From: Spirometra erinaceieuropaei
Lineage: Eukaryota > Platyhelminthes > Cestoda > Diphyllobothriidea > Diphyllobothriidae
Direction of reading: 5' to 3'
DNA: 64,000 nucleotides
NCBI GenBank assembly: GCA_902702965.1
Contig: CACRXP010000608.1
Span: 16,665 to 80,664 of the forward strand
Below, in pieces: positions 23,997-36,066 of this stretch; positions within the stretch are counted from its first letter, which is position 1, and every line of letters begins with the position of its first letter. The notes beneath the pieces were generated by a model. The model saw only the letters and a program-made list of their open reading frames with translations. It was not told the origin of the DNA and made no database searches. The position numbers and the translations under genes are program-made.

Positions 23997-25009
23997 CTGG
24001 CCTTAAGATCTTATCCAGTGTTTGTCTTTCCCATTCTTAAATGTTGCAGCCCTTTCTTTGGTTTGATGACCGGGAGTAGTCGTCCCATAGCTGAACATGT
24101 CCAAGGACGATTTGTTTAAAACTTACAAAGTACGGCACATCCAGATACTACTTACCCAACTAGATTCCAGCCCACTAACTCAATATCTATATAGGTTATG
24201 GACTTAAAGCTGATTTTGCTCTCCTTTCTCCCATCAATAGTGGTCAAAATCTTCTTCGGATTTCAGTTAATATCCCTGTTAGTCGCCCATACAGCCGTCA
24301 TATGTCTTCCTTGATTAACCTCCTTCCACCTCATCCCCCTCTGAACGTGTTTACTTCTCTGCTGAGGTATACATTTCTTTCGAATAACTTTCCAATCGAT
24401 ATTAGGTCTTTAAATAGTCTTTTTGCTTTTAAGAGCGGACTGAGCGTTTATCTTAACCCTGACTCGATTGACTTTTTATTTTCCTCACACTTCTCGAGCA
24501 GCTTCCTGCATGAATTTGAAAGAGGACAGTTGTCCACTTAGGATGTCGCCCCTAAATTACTTTTTGCGTGTGCTCTCACTTTCCACGATCTCAAAACAAA
24601 AATTTCGATTTATTCGGTGCCCTTTTCTAGGCGTGATGTCTACACTATCCAGCATCTCAGATGAAAAACAGGAGTCTAACCTATGCGCACTCTCTAAATC
24701 GCCTCAGTTTTGCTCGCCGCTAACCTTAACCAGAATTCTGTCCTGACCACTGGGATGCCGAGGTCTCACCGCATTGTTTTTCTCGTCCTAGGTCTGCCGC
24801 AACCCAGCATTCCCTGGCACGCTATGGTGAGGCTTCGTTCTCACTTTATGCCTGGCCGTTATGGTCTCATCCTTTCCTCGGGAAGAGCCTACCCTATTCC
24901 TCCATTTCCTTTTGCGAAGTTGTTTTTTTGCCAATACCAGCGAAGATGCGAGTTCCAGGAACTAGTTGATCAGAAGAAGAAGCGATCGCTGACGAGACGA
25001 GAGACAGAA

Positions 25010-25637
25010 TCGTGCCGATCCCAAATTCTGGCGAGCGATCCCGTACATCAAGAACGTCTCCGAAGCCTTTAGCGGCCTTCTTGCACCACTTGGGGTTGGA
25101 GTGGCACACAGACCGGAGGCCACCATGAGGCGTCAGGAGATGAGACCAAAAGACCCACTGCCATGGCAAGAAACATCTGGAGTCGTTTACCGGATCTGGT
25201 GCAGTTGCGGACAAAGCAACTACGTCGGAGAAACTGGAAGACTGCTCCGAACGCGAATTGCCGAACACGCGGCAGCGGTACGGAGAAATGACGCCAACTC
25301 TCAAGTCGCGGCCTATTCGACGAGACCCGGCCCCATATTCAAGTTCGATGAGGCCGAAATTCTCGCGAGAGGGGATAATTGCGTGAGCCGCGAGTTGCTT
25401 GAGTCATGGTTCACGGGACCTCAGTCTATCAACAAGTGCAACGACATTCCCACTCCATATTCCGTGCTGAGGAATAGGCTGGCCAAGATAATTGATCACT
25501 CGGGGAACGCGCAAGCCGGTGAGCCAGATGACCAAGCAATCATCACGCCAGCATCTAACGCGGGTGAAGACATTTCGGCGATTAACAATCATGCCGGCCA
25601 TCAAGCAATTATGGCACCAGGGGGCACCCATCCTTGA
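25010..25637 (+). pseudogene. Penelope-like element protein, GIY-YIG endonuclease C-terminus
   Basis: The frame is open from before IPYIKNVSEAF (about 25035) to TGA at 25637. An internal Met at 25101 gives 178 codons. The GIY-YIG nuclease motifs are intact: GVVYRIWC, NYVGETGR, then RTRIAEH with the catalytic Arg, and a later EILARGDN..SRELLESW carrying the acidic residue. CxC before NYVG is typical of animal Penelope elements. The nuclease nicks target DNA for retrotransposition in the family. The long frame and intact motifs suggest a recent insertion, but without the reverse transcriptase it cannot be autonomous. It is not a host gene. Confidence 0.85.
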
Positions 25638-25807
25638 GGAAGGGGAGCGCGGTTAATTGCTATAGGTATGCGGTAGCATAGTGACTGCATCCTATAAATA
25701 CTGCGATTTCCTGTGCCCATGTCACCCTTTTCTGCCACTGTTTCTGATGATGGATTTAAGTGAGAGTCCGAAACGACAGGCGAATAAAGCCCTTGTTCCA
25801 GCGATTG

Positions 25808-25866
25808 CTTCTTCTTCTTCTTCTTCTTCTTCTTCTTCTTCTTCTTCTTCTTCTTCTTCTTCTTCT
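25808..25866 (+). repeat. (TTC)n microsatellite in the Penelope end
   Basis: About 19 uninterrupted TTC units. Other Penelope-type ends in the window (near 29840 and 55350) carry only 3–4 units, so this copy has expanded. Confidence 0.95.
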
Positions 25867-25889
25867 GATCAGTTGTTTTTATCTTATGA

Positions 25890-26490
25890 AGGCTTTCTGA
25901 AAACAAGGGTTTCCTGGACTCTTCCCTCACATTCAATTTCAGGGGTTTTCTCGTGCTTCGCCCGCAGATCACAATTTTTCCAAAACCTTATGACTTGGAA
26001 TTTGTTGGCATCATTACCACAAGTATCGTATACGAAAGGGAAAATCGTAGGCGGACAAACTTTTCCCACTTTATATAGTAAGATTTCTAAATTATGCCCT
26101 ACATCTGGCCGCTCACTGGCCATTCCTGTAAAACTGCCTCCATTTTATCAAGCTACACTGTGTTAACTTTATTTGGATAGTTTCTCTGGACGCTTATAAA
26201 TAAAACGGGTAAAGCAAACCACTAGAATGACACGCAGGTTTCAATATATTTTTTCGTGACTGATCGCGCTTTGCTTCTTTGCTGTGCTGGAGTTTGGGAC
26301 AACAGTCGTGCACGTACACCGTTCACGATAGTACTGAGCACGAGACAGGGTCTTAAAAATTTGGCTGCACAGCTTCTCACATATAATAGCTGGTGAGTAT
26401 GCTCGATTTATGCATACACTGCGGCAGCAGCTGAGGCTGACGGATGCTTTCACCGCCAAACTATCTAACCCATCTAGGGGTCAGTCGAGT
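25890..26490. other. Unassigned stretch between the Penelope and gypsy elements
   Basis: Contains short frames on both strands without recognisable motifs. It could hold the left LTR of the gypsy element, but I could not pair it with a right-hand copy. Confidence 0.3.
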
Positions 26491-26499
26491 TCGGCTGGT

Positions 26500-28440
26500 G
26501 GTTTATAATCCGTTGGTCACATTGTCATCAACATCAATGAGTTCCTGTATGACATGCAGGCCTATATCCCCATTGATTCCTGGTACACGAGATACGAGGA
26601 CTTGTCTTCTGCTGATTTAGCTGCTGCCTAAAATGACGCATGCAATGTCCGACTTCTGTTCCACAAAGTGGATTCTGTCGGAAACTAACGTCAGGCCAAC
26701 TTTATACTCCACAGAATTCACGAGAAACCCCTTTTGCGGACACGTTTAAGAAGTTGTCGCAGACTCGAGATGAACAATCATCACTGTTCAAGCCTGATTC
26801 CGGTGCCTTTCATTGTGCAAACAGTATGCGGGTATTTTAAATCCTGAGTGTGGTCGTTTGCAACGCGGTTCTCTCGCAAAAGACCACTTTAAATGCCCCA
26901 TGTTCATCCGCGGTTCCCAATCTCCCAGGGGTGTTGACGTCCAAGAAAACGTCCCTTGTTCCAAGTACAACTGAACAGTTTAGTTACGTGCCTAGAGCTG
27001 GTTGCGAAGTGACAAAAACTGATTAATCTCAAGAATGATGATGTCGTGATCCAGAATGCTCCCACACTCTGCTCAATCCATACGGTCGTGACAGCCAAAG
27101 GGCGTCCTGCTACGTAACCCAAGCAAGTGTCCGAAGCGAGATCATCGCCATCTCCTTATTGACACTGGGGCGTATAGCATTTCCGCCGCGATTGCACCTT
27201 CTTTCTGCATCCCTCTTCGTCTGGACTGCTCCGATCATTGAGCTTATGGACCGAATGGCTAGACCCCTATTCATGCTATCTTGTGCACCAGTTTCAGTGG
27301 AACGCTGACGCCTAACTGCTATCCACTGCCAGTCCCCGCTAATCTATTCAACCTGCTGAATGGTGGCACTTGCTTCGTCAAGTTGGATCTGACTGATGCG
27401 TATTAGCTGATCGAGGTCGGTCAAGAGTCATGCGGATAGCTGACGATAAACACTCGCCGCTGTATGTCCCAATTAACCAGGCTGCCATTTGGTGTCAAGA
27501 CTGCCCTGGCTCTATTCCAAAAAATGATGAATACAATGCTTTCCGTTATTTCGGACACGGTTGGGTCCCTGGACGATATCATTATTGTGGGTCACGCGCC
27601 CGCTGAACTTGAAGAGCAAATGTGCACAATACTCGAACGCATGCAGGGATATGGCTTCCACTTGAAGGCTGACAAATGCCAGTTATTCCTCGAGTCGACC
27701 AAATACCTCAGACTCAGTTCTGACGTAACTGTTCGCCACCCCGATGCCGAAAATATCATTGTCATCAAAGGAATGTCTGCACCTAGTCATTTATCACAAC
27801 TTCGTTTGTTCTTTGACCCAGCAAAGTATCACAACGTCTTTCTGCATTCGCTGCACCGTTCAGTTGTCCATTGAAGAAGGATGCTCCCTGGTGCAGATCA
27901 TCCAACTGTTAAAGTGTCTTTGTCCGGCTAAAGGCGATGCTGAGTTCGGATCCGGTGCTGAAGCATTATGACCCAGCACTGCCGATCGTCGTTGTTGCAG
28001 ACGCTCCCGCCCAGGAAGTTGGTGCTGTCATTGCGCATACTCTTCCCGACGGATCCCAGAAGACGTCCATGTGCTCATCTCATGAGTCAACCCCAGCAGA
28101 GAAGAACCGAGCTATCTTGCCAGCTAGTAACCTTCTAAACCACGACCCCTAGCACGTAGTGATAGACTCAAGCGTGTCAGATTTATTATTTGTGAGCCAT
28201 GCGCTTCGGTTCTACCTCTCCCGTACATGCGCCAGTCGGGTGGTGTTATTGGGTGCAGTCAGTAGCGAGGCGGGAAATCCTACGTCTGGGAGGTGTCACA
28301 CGCACCTACAGTGGTAAATGCCGTGTCAGGCTACACACCGAAAGGTCAGCGAGGCTGGCTGGATGTCGAGGCCTGCTGTACGAAGCACCGCTTCGATTTT
28401 TTTGCGTTGGACCCCTTCGGAAGGTTGTGCGCATGACTTA
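26500..28440 (+). pseudogene. Decayed Ty3/gypsy retrotransposon (gag to RNase H)
   Basis: The most readable part is an open frame at 27464–27874: QLTRLPFGVKTALALFQKMM, then SLDDIIIVGHAPAELEEQM, then KADKCQLFLESTKYL. These are gypsy reverse-transcriptase motifs, with LDD in place of YxDD's first position and the double Asp kept. Just upstream, [10 protein letters not shown] (27380) is followed by a stop. Further upstream, LIDTGAYSIS (about 27158) is the protease active-site type (DTGA), and a Gag-like IPIDSWYTRYEDL appears near 26570. Downstream, LKHYDPALPIVVVADA (about 27960) is RNase H. Many stops and frameshifts show it is inactive. Confidence 0.8.
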
Positions 28441-28449
28441 GTGCATTTG

Positions 28450-29830
28450 AGGACAATGCTACTGGGGTCACTCCAACTGCCCCAAGTGTAGGTCTAGTAT
28501 GCTGACAAAAAGCCAGCCATGAGCATGGTCGATTCTCTTACCTAAAAGTGACGAGTGAGAATGGCTCATTTAAACAACTGCACGTTGAAGAACAAAATAT
28601 CTCGCTTTTGCGTTATAAGACACTTGCTAGACTGGGACTACGCTGGTGACTCCATATTAGCTTCCGCAGTCCCCATTTGTGGGTGAACAGCCCACGCACT
28701 AAATTGTGTGGAAACAGCCTGCACACTAAGGGTCAAATCGGACCTACGCAAAAGCTGGCCTATGATGAAAATTTGGCGTTATCATGGCAGTTAATGGCGC
28801 CTGCCTTCGCTCCACACATGCTTTCCTCTCTAACCATTTATGTTCCAGATGTTGTATCATCATTCTGATTGAGTTCTCACCTGTGACCTTGCTGTTATTT
28901 CTCATCGACTTTTCAAATTAATTCAAGGGTTCTTGTACCTGTGGATGTGTGTTCTTAAGCAGCAGGACGTAGGTGCTGAGCTGTTGCGTAAGGTTTTGAT
29001 GTAAGAATATTCAACATTTTGCTTATTCTTTAGACTCGTTTCAGGGTTTCGATTTTGGTCGCCCGCGCCTCCTGGTCGAAACCGGCAAACGGACACTACC
29101 TTTGGTGCACAGTGACGGTGTGTTGAAAATGGGAGTGGGAGCCATGACCCCACTACCGCCTGCTCAAAAATCATGACCTGGCTCTCGGACAGGTATTGGT
29201 GGGGGATAAGGCTCATATCTCCGCAAGAGTGGGAGAAAAAGAATTTGACTGAGGCCATTGTAAACTTAATTAATCTTGACTTAATTATTATCTTATCATG
29301 GGCACTGCAGTTAGAAGATGGTGGATTGATAGCTTAATGGTATGATGTTGGATTTGGAAAACGATAATTCCCTTCGATGCCACCTCTGATAGATGAAGCC
29401 TCCATCAGGCTAACAATGGAGGATCTGGGATCTAACGGAGGAGGAAGCTGTCGGAAAGACCACAACAAGAAGGAGTCACTGCTGCTTCATCCTCAAGCCT
29501 GAGAATAATAGGGTTAGCCCGTCAGTTGGCAGGCCTCCGAACCACGCTTCTTGGCGCGTCAAATTTATTGTGGCGAAGAAAGTAAGCGCTTGGCAGGCGC
29601 GAGGAGGGAACGCGCGGGCAGCTCGACCTCACCATATCTTTCGTCCCCCTATTGTGTACCGGTGGCATGCCGGGGGTAATGTGACCTGGAAGTGTGATCG
29701 ACCTCAGCACCCTGGCATGGCAGAACATCTTCAGTTGAGGGCATTTCGACCGTCGCAATCGCTAACGTCCACCTCATGACCCACAGAGTGGGCGCAGCAT
29801 CTATGACTAGAGCCTGAGTTAGTTTGTGTG
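28450..29830. other. Unassigned repeat-rich stretch
   Basis: No recognisable coding signal. Short frames on both strands at 28923–29258 and 29522–29780 lack motifs or splice-consistent partners. Confidence 0.35.
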
Positions 29831-29837
29831 AAGCACA

Positions 29838-30090
29838 ATTACGAAGCATCTGTGAAGAAGAAGAAGAGTCGAACACCGGAACACTTTGTTTATTGTCCTG
29901 AGCTTTCAGACTCGTACAGGAGTCCATCGTCAGAGGTAGTAGCAGCAATAGGACAAGCGACAGGTATAAGGCGTGTAGGCCAATCATCGACCGACGGCGC
30001 AAGACTAGAGGTGACTACGCAGGGCTCTGTATGCCGGCGCCAGATCGATAAATCGATTGATCGAGTTCTCATCCGAGGCTCAGACTTCAA
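29838..30090 (-). mobile_element. Penelope-like element 3' tail
   Basis: On the minus strand the sequence reads DDGLLYESESSGQ then a stop, followed by GTTCCGGTGTTCGACTC and a short TTC run. The same layout (acidic Ser-rich end, stop, AATAAAG-type segment, TTC) is seen at 25742–25870 and 55282–55365. A 189-codon plus-strand frame (29828–30397) overlaps it but reads the element backwards, so I do not call it a gene. Confidence 0.5.
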
Positions 30091-30099
30091 TCAATTCTC

Positions 30100-31500
30100 G
30101 GCCTGTTTTGTTTCCGGCGTTTCCGGTGTTCAACTCTTCTTCTTCACCTATGCATACACCTGGGACTCAAAATTTCGCCTTCATTCACGAAGCATCTATC
30201 ACACTCTCTCTTCCCTCATCCATCTTGTTCTGATGATAAGAGAATTCCAAGGCGACCAGAGGCCGGGTGCCGTGGAACGAGAAAAGTGGCGGACAAGGCG
30301 AAACGCTCCATCTACGCGTGCTGTGCACAACCCAGCACTAGCTACCTCAGACCTTCGTAAGGTCAATTCGGATCGGGCAAGTTTGAGGGTGCCTTAGAGG
30401 CCACATTGTGAAGGAGCCACTAGTTCTCTAGTCACCCAAAATATTCATCATCAGAAGCATACAAGCCGTAACTCTTAGCTCATCGCGATAGCTTCAAGTG
30501 CGTCTGGTTTATTATAATGGGAAATGCATTGATTTGCCACAGGGATGGATTCGCGGTGTCGGCCTCATTCCTTCTTACCTCTCCCATGCACCAGTCGACT
30601 GTCAATCCTGCCGACCAGCTGGTGATGGGTTTGGGCGCAGTGGCCAACGCAGCGCGTCTAAAGCCTGCCATTCGCCGGCCTGTATGAGCTCGCGCGAACT
30701 CCGCGTACCGATTAATGCGTGCGATGCGGACCAGTCTGGCGTCCACTTCGGTTCAACGTATCTGCAGCGCAGCCCATTTTTGGGGAGGGGGGGGGAGTGG
30801 ACAGCGGACATCTTCACCTGGTACGTGCCACATGCATGCGTAGCTCTGCTGAGCTCCAGCGCAAAAGTCCAGCCCGCTTTGGAGCCGTTGAAAAACAATG
30901 AATCACCTTCACTGACATCCGCATTAACGAATGGATAATGCTGCAGTTAAAAGCTAACATACCGCATCACGCGAATGCATCCGAGGCTACGGCCCCTGTC
31001 TATCGTTTCCGTATACTTCCCCAACGAGGCACCCATTTGAGGAATAAGGACAATATTTCGGTCTCTCGAAGCAAAATCAAGATATAAACAAAGTAGTCAT
31101 TACGCAGGCTATGTTAAGCACGCAAAACGTTTGACAAAGTTTTAACTTGCCAACTGCTTGCTCCGGTCTTCAGACACCTGTCCTTGTGGATAATTTCTTG
31201 CCGGTGCCTGCATAATCTGAAGCCGACGTGTAACGACCGGACAATGTTATAAATTAGACGAATCACCATTTATCTGAGACAGCAGGCAGACAATAAAAAC
31301 TCTGACAGGCCGTTTTTAAAAAATCGTCAACTTTTCAGGTGATGAGTATACACCTTTCGAGAGCCGCATACTAACAAAGACTCACCTTCATTGGTTTCTA
31401 CTCCTCTACCTTTCTGGCGAATCCTTTTGCTGGCTAGTGATAACTTGAGCCATTAGGACCTCGCTTCAGGCGTTCCGCGGCCGAAGGCGACCGTAGCATT
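30100..31500. other. GC-rich unassigned segment (about 30480–30900) and flanks
   Basis: The segment near 30480–30900 is richer in GC than its surroundings and has opposed open frames of 146 and 98 codons. It includes a GGGGAGGGGGGGGGA run near 30781. It shares CTCTCCC.TGC..CAGTCG with 28220, hinting at a dispersed repeat. I cannot name the family. Confidence 0.35.
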
Positions 31501-31507
31501 GTTTACA

Positions 31508-33140
31508 GTCTAGTTCATAGTACTGATAACTCTACTGAGCCCATAGGGGTTTTCAAGTAGGATTTTTCAGAACTGATCTCCTGGATGAGGCCCAAATGTG
31601 GCTGAAATCGTATGCATTTAAAATTGAGATTAAGAGGCCCAGTATACTAGTCCGGCCGAATTTGTTGTCCATTGTCTAAGACAGTGCGACATAACAGAGT
31701 CCATCGGAACTTAAATGGCTGTCTAAGTTAATGCACCCGATCGACTTTTCGTAATTTTGCTGCATTGAGTGTTCGTCGTCACTTGTCTGGTTTGGCATCG
31801 GCGGAGTGACATACCTACCTGATTCACTGCCCCACCGGCGGAGCGTCATGTTATTTGTGACTTGAATCGTCCGATTTCCTGTAAGACACAGAACCTCAAT
31901 ATTTCGAATAAAATTCTGACGGAAAACACAGCCTTTCCTTCATGAAATGTTGACTGGATTTCTGACATCAATTTTTCGAAGTAGCTGTCTACATTTCGTA
32001 GGCAGGTCATGGCGCCGACTTCGTGGTTAAACGGATAATGATGCAGTCGGTAAGAAGACAGGCCGAGGGCTGCTTGAGACTTGGACCGCTGCTGATAGAA
32101 ATTCCAAGAATCAGAATACCAATCTTCGTTTTCGTATCACGCTCTGTGCGCTTACTGCCCAGCGGTGGGACATCATTCGCAGCCAAGGGTGCACACGATC
32201 GAGGTGCAACGAAAAATTGTAAAAAAACTGCGAATTCCTCACAGCTCCTTCACTGTGTCTGCTGATAGACTGTCGCAACGGCTGGAAATCTCAGACTAAA
32301 ACACTGCCTGTTCGGATTCGTCTCTGTAATGGATCGACAAAGAACAGCATTGTCAGTATGCAAATGAGATCATATCCACCTACCTTACTGGGTACTAGAC
32401 TTCACTAAATCAAATAATCGATAGTGCTGTTGGGTATTGTAGCAAGTTTCGCCACTTGTACTTCTGATGCGGCTGACAATAATGTCGATTAATAAAAAAA
32501 TAAACTAGTTTATAGACACGACATGGAGATTAAACCGAAATTCTCAAGTCGTGGCGCATACTGGGCAGACTAGTTATACGCTCGGTTTCCGAGGAGTGGT
32601 CATTGTAGACGAATGCAGTTTCAAGGCTGAACTACCACCTCCCAACCCCAGATGAGCGGCCGTTAAGTGAAAGTTCCTTTATCCAGCACACAAACCTTCA
32701 AATGTTGGCTTCCGCTCTGTTACCTGCATGGGAACCAGCATTGGTTGATTGCGCCAGCTCGACAGGAAGTCAGACAAGTCAAGTCACAAATTCCATTCCA
32801 CTCCGCCGGTAGGATGGTGGATCAGGTAGGTATGTTACTCCGCCGATGCCACACCAGAAAAGTGACGACGAACACTCAATGAAGTGAAATTACAAAAAAG
32901 TCGATCGGGCGCATTAACTTAGACAACTATTTCAAGTTCAGATGGACTGTGTTATGTAGCACTATCTTAGACAATGGACAACACATTCGACCGGATTAAT
33001 ATACTGGGCCTCCTAATCTCAGTTTTAAATGCATACAATTTCAGCGACATTTGGGCCTCATCCAGGAAATCAGTTCTGAAAAATCTTATTTGAAGGCCCT
33101 GATGCTGATGGAGCAATTATTCGTGCTGATGCTAGAGGAG
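31508..33140. repeat. 1.6-kb foldback: two ~350-base inverted arms
   Basis: The left arm (about 31508–31885) and right arm (about 32768–33140) are imperfect reverse complements. For example, GATTTTTCAGAACTGATCTC at 31560 pairs with GAAATCAGTTCTGAAAAATC at 33068, and GGCATCGGCGGAGTGACATA at 31795 pairs with TATGTTACTCCGCCGATGCC at 32831. The roughly 880-base centre has no convincing frame. The layout fits a foldback or non-autonomous DNA transposon. The outer ends fade gradually and no target duplication is clear. Confidence 0.8.
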
Positions 33141-33349
33141 TGTTCGGCTTACAATTCGGTTTGTTAGTTGTGACGCTGTCGTGAAAACATATATAACAGA
33201 AGAGATTCATGCGTTGGGTCAGAATGTTTGAGTGCATTGTGGGCATATAAGGCTTGCGTGACGACTGCATGGCGGGTCTCCGATCGATGGATTCGGAAGT
33301 GGCCGACTAGACTGATGCGTGATTCACATGTTCAGTCACAATGACGACG

Positions 33350-33930
33350 GGTCGGAATCTAGTTCATATTACTCATGTTAGAGACAATATTGACGATGTT
33401 TTGCAGGAATGCGTGGACGTCCAGACTGAAGTTGCTGATGGCAGCAGTAGTGATGATGTGCTGTGAAATGGTAGGTGAACTGGACTTACTGACACTGCGC
33501 TGTACCCGCAGATGTCCACCGAGACTGATCCGCGTTCGAACCACCTGTTGACAGTTTTTATAGGATATCAGGATTTGGGTGCTGCCACAATTAGTCCGTA
33601 ACAGTTGAGCCTTGCAGGTCTTTTCGTTTGCCTTAGTAGCGGTTATTCGATCGACTTCGAAGATGATTGCTCCAATGTAGGCGATAGTGTGTCCCACCTA
33701 TCGACCGTGAATGAGGTCCTCCCAAGTCTCTGGATTGATTTACAGGTTCTTAAGGAAAGTCTTTAAGATGTCCTTGTAAAGACTTCCTCCTTATCTGCGA
33801 CCATCCGTAGCTACTTCGTCTCGGAATAGCCGCCTGGGCAGGTGCATACTATCCATTCCTACGACATGGCAGCTCCATCGCAGCTGCATCTGTCCTAGCA
33901 TGGTGTGGATAACGAATAAGCTGGTTATTT
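33350..33930 (-). mobile_element. Degenerate LINE, C-terminal end
   Basis: Read on minus with stops and shifts: TMLGQMQLRWSCHVVGMD, then LPRRLF, later TWEDLIHGR and TRISLGGHLRVQRSVSKSS. The LRWxGHxVRM and LPxRLF pattern is the familiar C-terminal end of flatworm RTE/CR1-type LINEs. The last part is a decayed Cys/His finger (xRIGLxGHLRxH). Several stops make it inactive. Confidence 0.75.
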
Positions 33931-34047
33931 CCAGGATCTCAGGGGCTAGGATACTGTTCTTCCACTTCGTCTTCAGTATTATTCAGAGGCAGGTGAAATG
34001 AAAATGCTCTAGCTTTCACGTTTTGCTCGCATGGGTTTGACAAATAC

Positions 34048-34115
34048 GGCAGTTCGACCACCGTTGCCGACGACGTCTACTGTGTGCACCACAGCAAGGT
34101 GAGGACAGGCACCCA
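34048..34115 (+). repeat. Dispersed repeat D, head fragment
   Basis: The text AGTTCGACCACCGTTGCCGA followed by CGACGTCTACTGTGTG matches the head of the repeats at 35115, 48335 and (minus) 59745. Confidence 0.65.
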
Positions 34116-34769
34116 GCCAAACACTGGGCGTCAGAATTCTGAAGACAACACAAAAATCCTCAAGGAGATAGTACAGTCGCAGCGTTCGGTTACTTCATGT
34201 GCGTTACTCTGTCTTGACTGTGTGAGTGTTGCGTATTACAGGAAGGCCCGCACCGCAGTTCACGGGAAATACACCGAAGATTAACCCCTTTCGAACTTCC
34301 GCGACTGACAGACATTTGAAGGCGCGTGCACGGGCGTGTTCTCGGTAGGTTTCGACTAGGCATGTCTGTGTGTCGAGGGTTACAAGCATAGCCTTTGATG
34401 GTCCTATCCAAGTGCATTTGAGGATACAAATGCAATTATATACGTTCAGCATGAAATTTAGTCATTTATCAAGTTTACAGAAACACCCTGCATCAAAGGC
34501 GTTATATATGAGATGAGATCAGAAAGTGAAATATATGACTGGTCGTAGATAGTCCTGAATTTATAGACGTCGCTTATCGAAAATCAAGCAGCTCAACTGC
34601 CTTCCGAACAAAAGCATGATACCAAATGTCGGTGCTTCACCTGGGAGTGATCCTAAATTCTGGAATAAATCTTCGATTCGAAGAGACCGTTTAAGTAGGA
34701 TTTGCACAGTTAGTTACCGTGCAACATAATCCCACGATAGCCCCGTCACATGAGGAAGTCGGTTTTAAA

Positions 34770-35050
34770 ATTATCTTTTTTCGGTCGTCCGCAAAGATTG
34801 CAATTTGTAGAAACTTGGGTGTTATGAGTACTTCCGATTTATTTTCGACAGTCTTGCCGAGTCAAATTGTATTTTATAGAAGTCATACTTAAAAAATACT
34901 CTTTCCGGTTCTTATTTGGTAGCAAATTCCATCTTATTCAATTTTTTTCATCTTAGGGAAGAATAATCTTTAGGTTTCTGAGAGCCTTTTTAAATTTCGA
35001 AATAATTTTGAGCCCGACGTGCCGTTACACTCGCACCAAGGCTATCGAAA
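34770..35050 (+). mobile_element. Fragment of the palindromic element seen at 51.7 kb
   Basis: The text TTTTTTCGGTCGTCCGCAAAG and the following ~250 bases match the copy at 43570–43850. That copy in turn matches the left arm and centre of the 51685–52681 element. No end is preserved here. Confidence 0.45.
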
Positions 35051-35114
35051 TCAAAGACTGTAGGTAAGTGTAACGAAGATCATGCTTTTCTACGAACTGT
35101 AAAGAAGATGTCAT

Positions 35115-35455
35115 GGTAGTTCAACCGTCGTTGCCGACGACGTTCACCGTGTGTTCCGCGGCAAGGTGTAGCCGGTAGGGTGACTTGTGCGGGAATTAGT
35201 TTAAAGTGATAGTGGACTTGCACAACATCTGCGCGCTCCCTCCTCAACGCCCCCCCCCCACAACTGGGTCCGGTGTCAAGACGGAGTCAAGAGGACCGGA
35301 GGCGGGAAAGGGCGCAGTTGGATGGCACGACCGGAGCTCGCACCTTGGCGCTCCATTCCACGCCCCCTGGTCCACACAGGTAACTCCTACCAGAATCCGA
35401 CATGGCCTCCGAGTTGGTCCAACGCTTCTACCACGTGACCAGTTTGGGACGCACA
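35115..35455 (+). repeat. Dispersed repeat D, copy with shortened body
   Basis: The head (AGTTCAACCGTCGTTGCCGA) is followed by a C-rich run, then GTGTCAAGACGGAGTCAAGA and GGCGCTCCATTCCACGCCCC. Relative to 59260–59745 the body has lost about 100 bases after TGGTCCACACAG. A second head starts at 35465 and decays by about 35640, so two copies are arranged in tandem. Confidence 0.7.
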
Positions 35456-35464
35456 CACACACGC

Positions 35465-35640
35465 GACAGTTCAACTGTCGTTATCGACGATGTCTACCGT
35501 GCGCTCGCGCGGTGACTTGTGCGTGAGTTGGTTTATATTGGTATCAGACTTGCACAGCATCTACCGCACTCTCCCCTTCTACTCCTCATCTGGACCTGGG
35601 TGACACCTGGTCCTGCATGAGCCTGGACCGTCACTCTTCA
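35465..35640 (+). repeat. Dispersed repeat D, second tandem head
   Basis: CAGTTCAACTGTCGTTATCG and GCATCTACCGCACTCTCCCC match the neighbouring copy. The body is lost. Confidence 0.6.
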
Positions 35641-36066
35641 AGGCTGGATAAACAAACAGTCTTCGACTGAGAGGCACTGCACATAGAGCACACACATATA
35701 CTCCTCACATGCGTGAGAGTGTCACAGAACACTTAGGTAGGGACCGAGGCAGCCTGGCTCTCCGCCCATCAGTCCGCCACTCCACAGAAACACACCGTTG
35801 AGCGGACTGCATGGACTGACTTGGGGCGTCAGTCGACCACGGCGCAGGGCGCACCGTGATAGTCTCAGACTTGGATCACGTATGCGGCAGGGGGGCCTCA
35901 TGGAGACGGAGCCGAGACGTACACTTCCCACTTGCGTGAGAGATAGCAACCGGATACTGTTGGTGAGTGATTATGTTGTGTGGTGTGGGTGTTGGTGGTG
36001 GTGGAAGACGTGGTGTGATGTAGCCGGCGGTTGTCTACCGCAGGTTATCGTGAATGCGTCTGTGAC

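Larger units (their letters stand above)
24960..25880 (+). mobile_element. Truncated Penelope-like element with inverted TTC-rich ends
   Basis: The left end (24960–24995) reads GAACTAGTTGATCAGAAGAA, then GAAGCGATCGCTGA. The right end (25798–25880) reads CCAGCGATTGCTTC, about 19 TTC units, then TTCTGATCAGTTG. These are reverse complements apart from the TTC expansion. Between them lies only the C-terminal GIY-YIG coding region, with no reverse transcriptase. Penelope-like elements often have such partial, inverted terminal repeats, so I read this as a 5'-deleted copy bounded by its own ends. Confidence 0.7.

Noticed and set aside
24302..24746. Overlapping plus-strand frames before the Penelope element, as a possible reverse transcriptase
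   Set aside because: No reverse-transcriptase motifs in any frame. Pyrimidine-rich composition explains the openness.
29828..30397. 189-codon plus-strand frame
   Set aside because: Its start is a Penelope tail read backwards, and the rest shows no motif.
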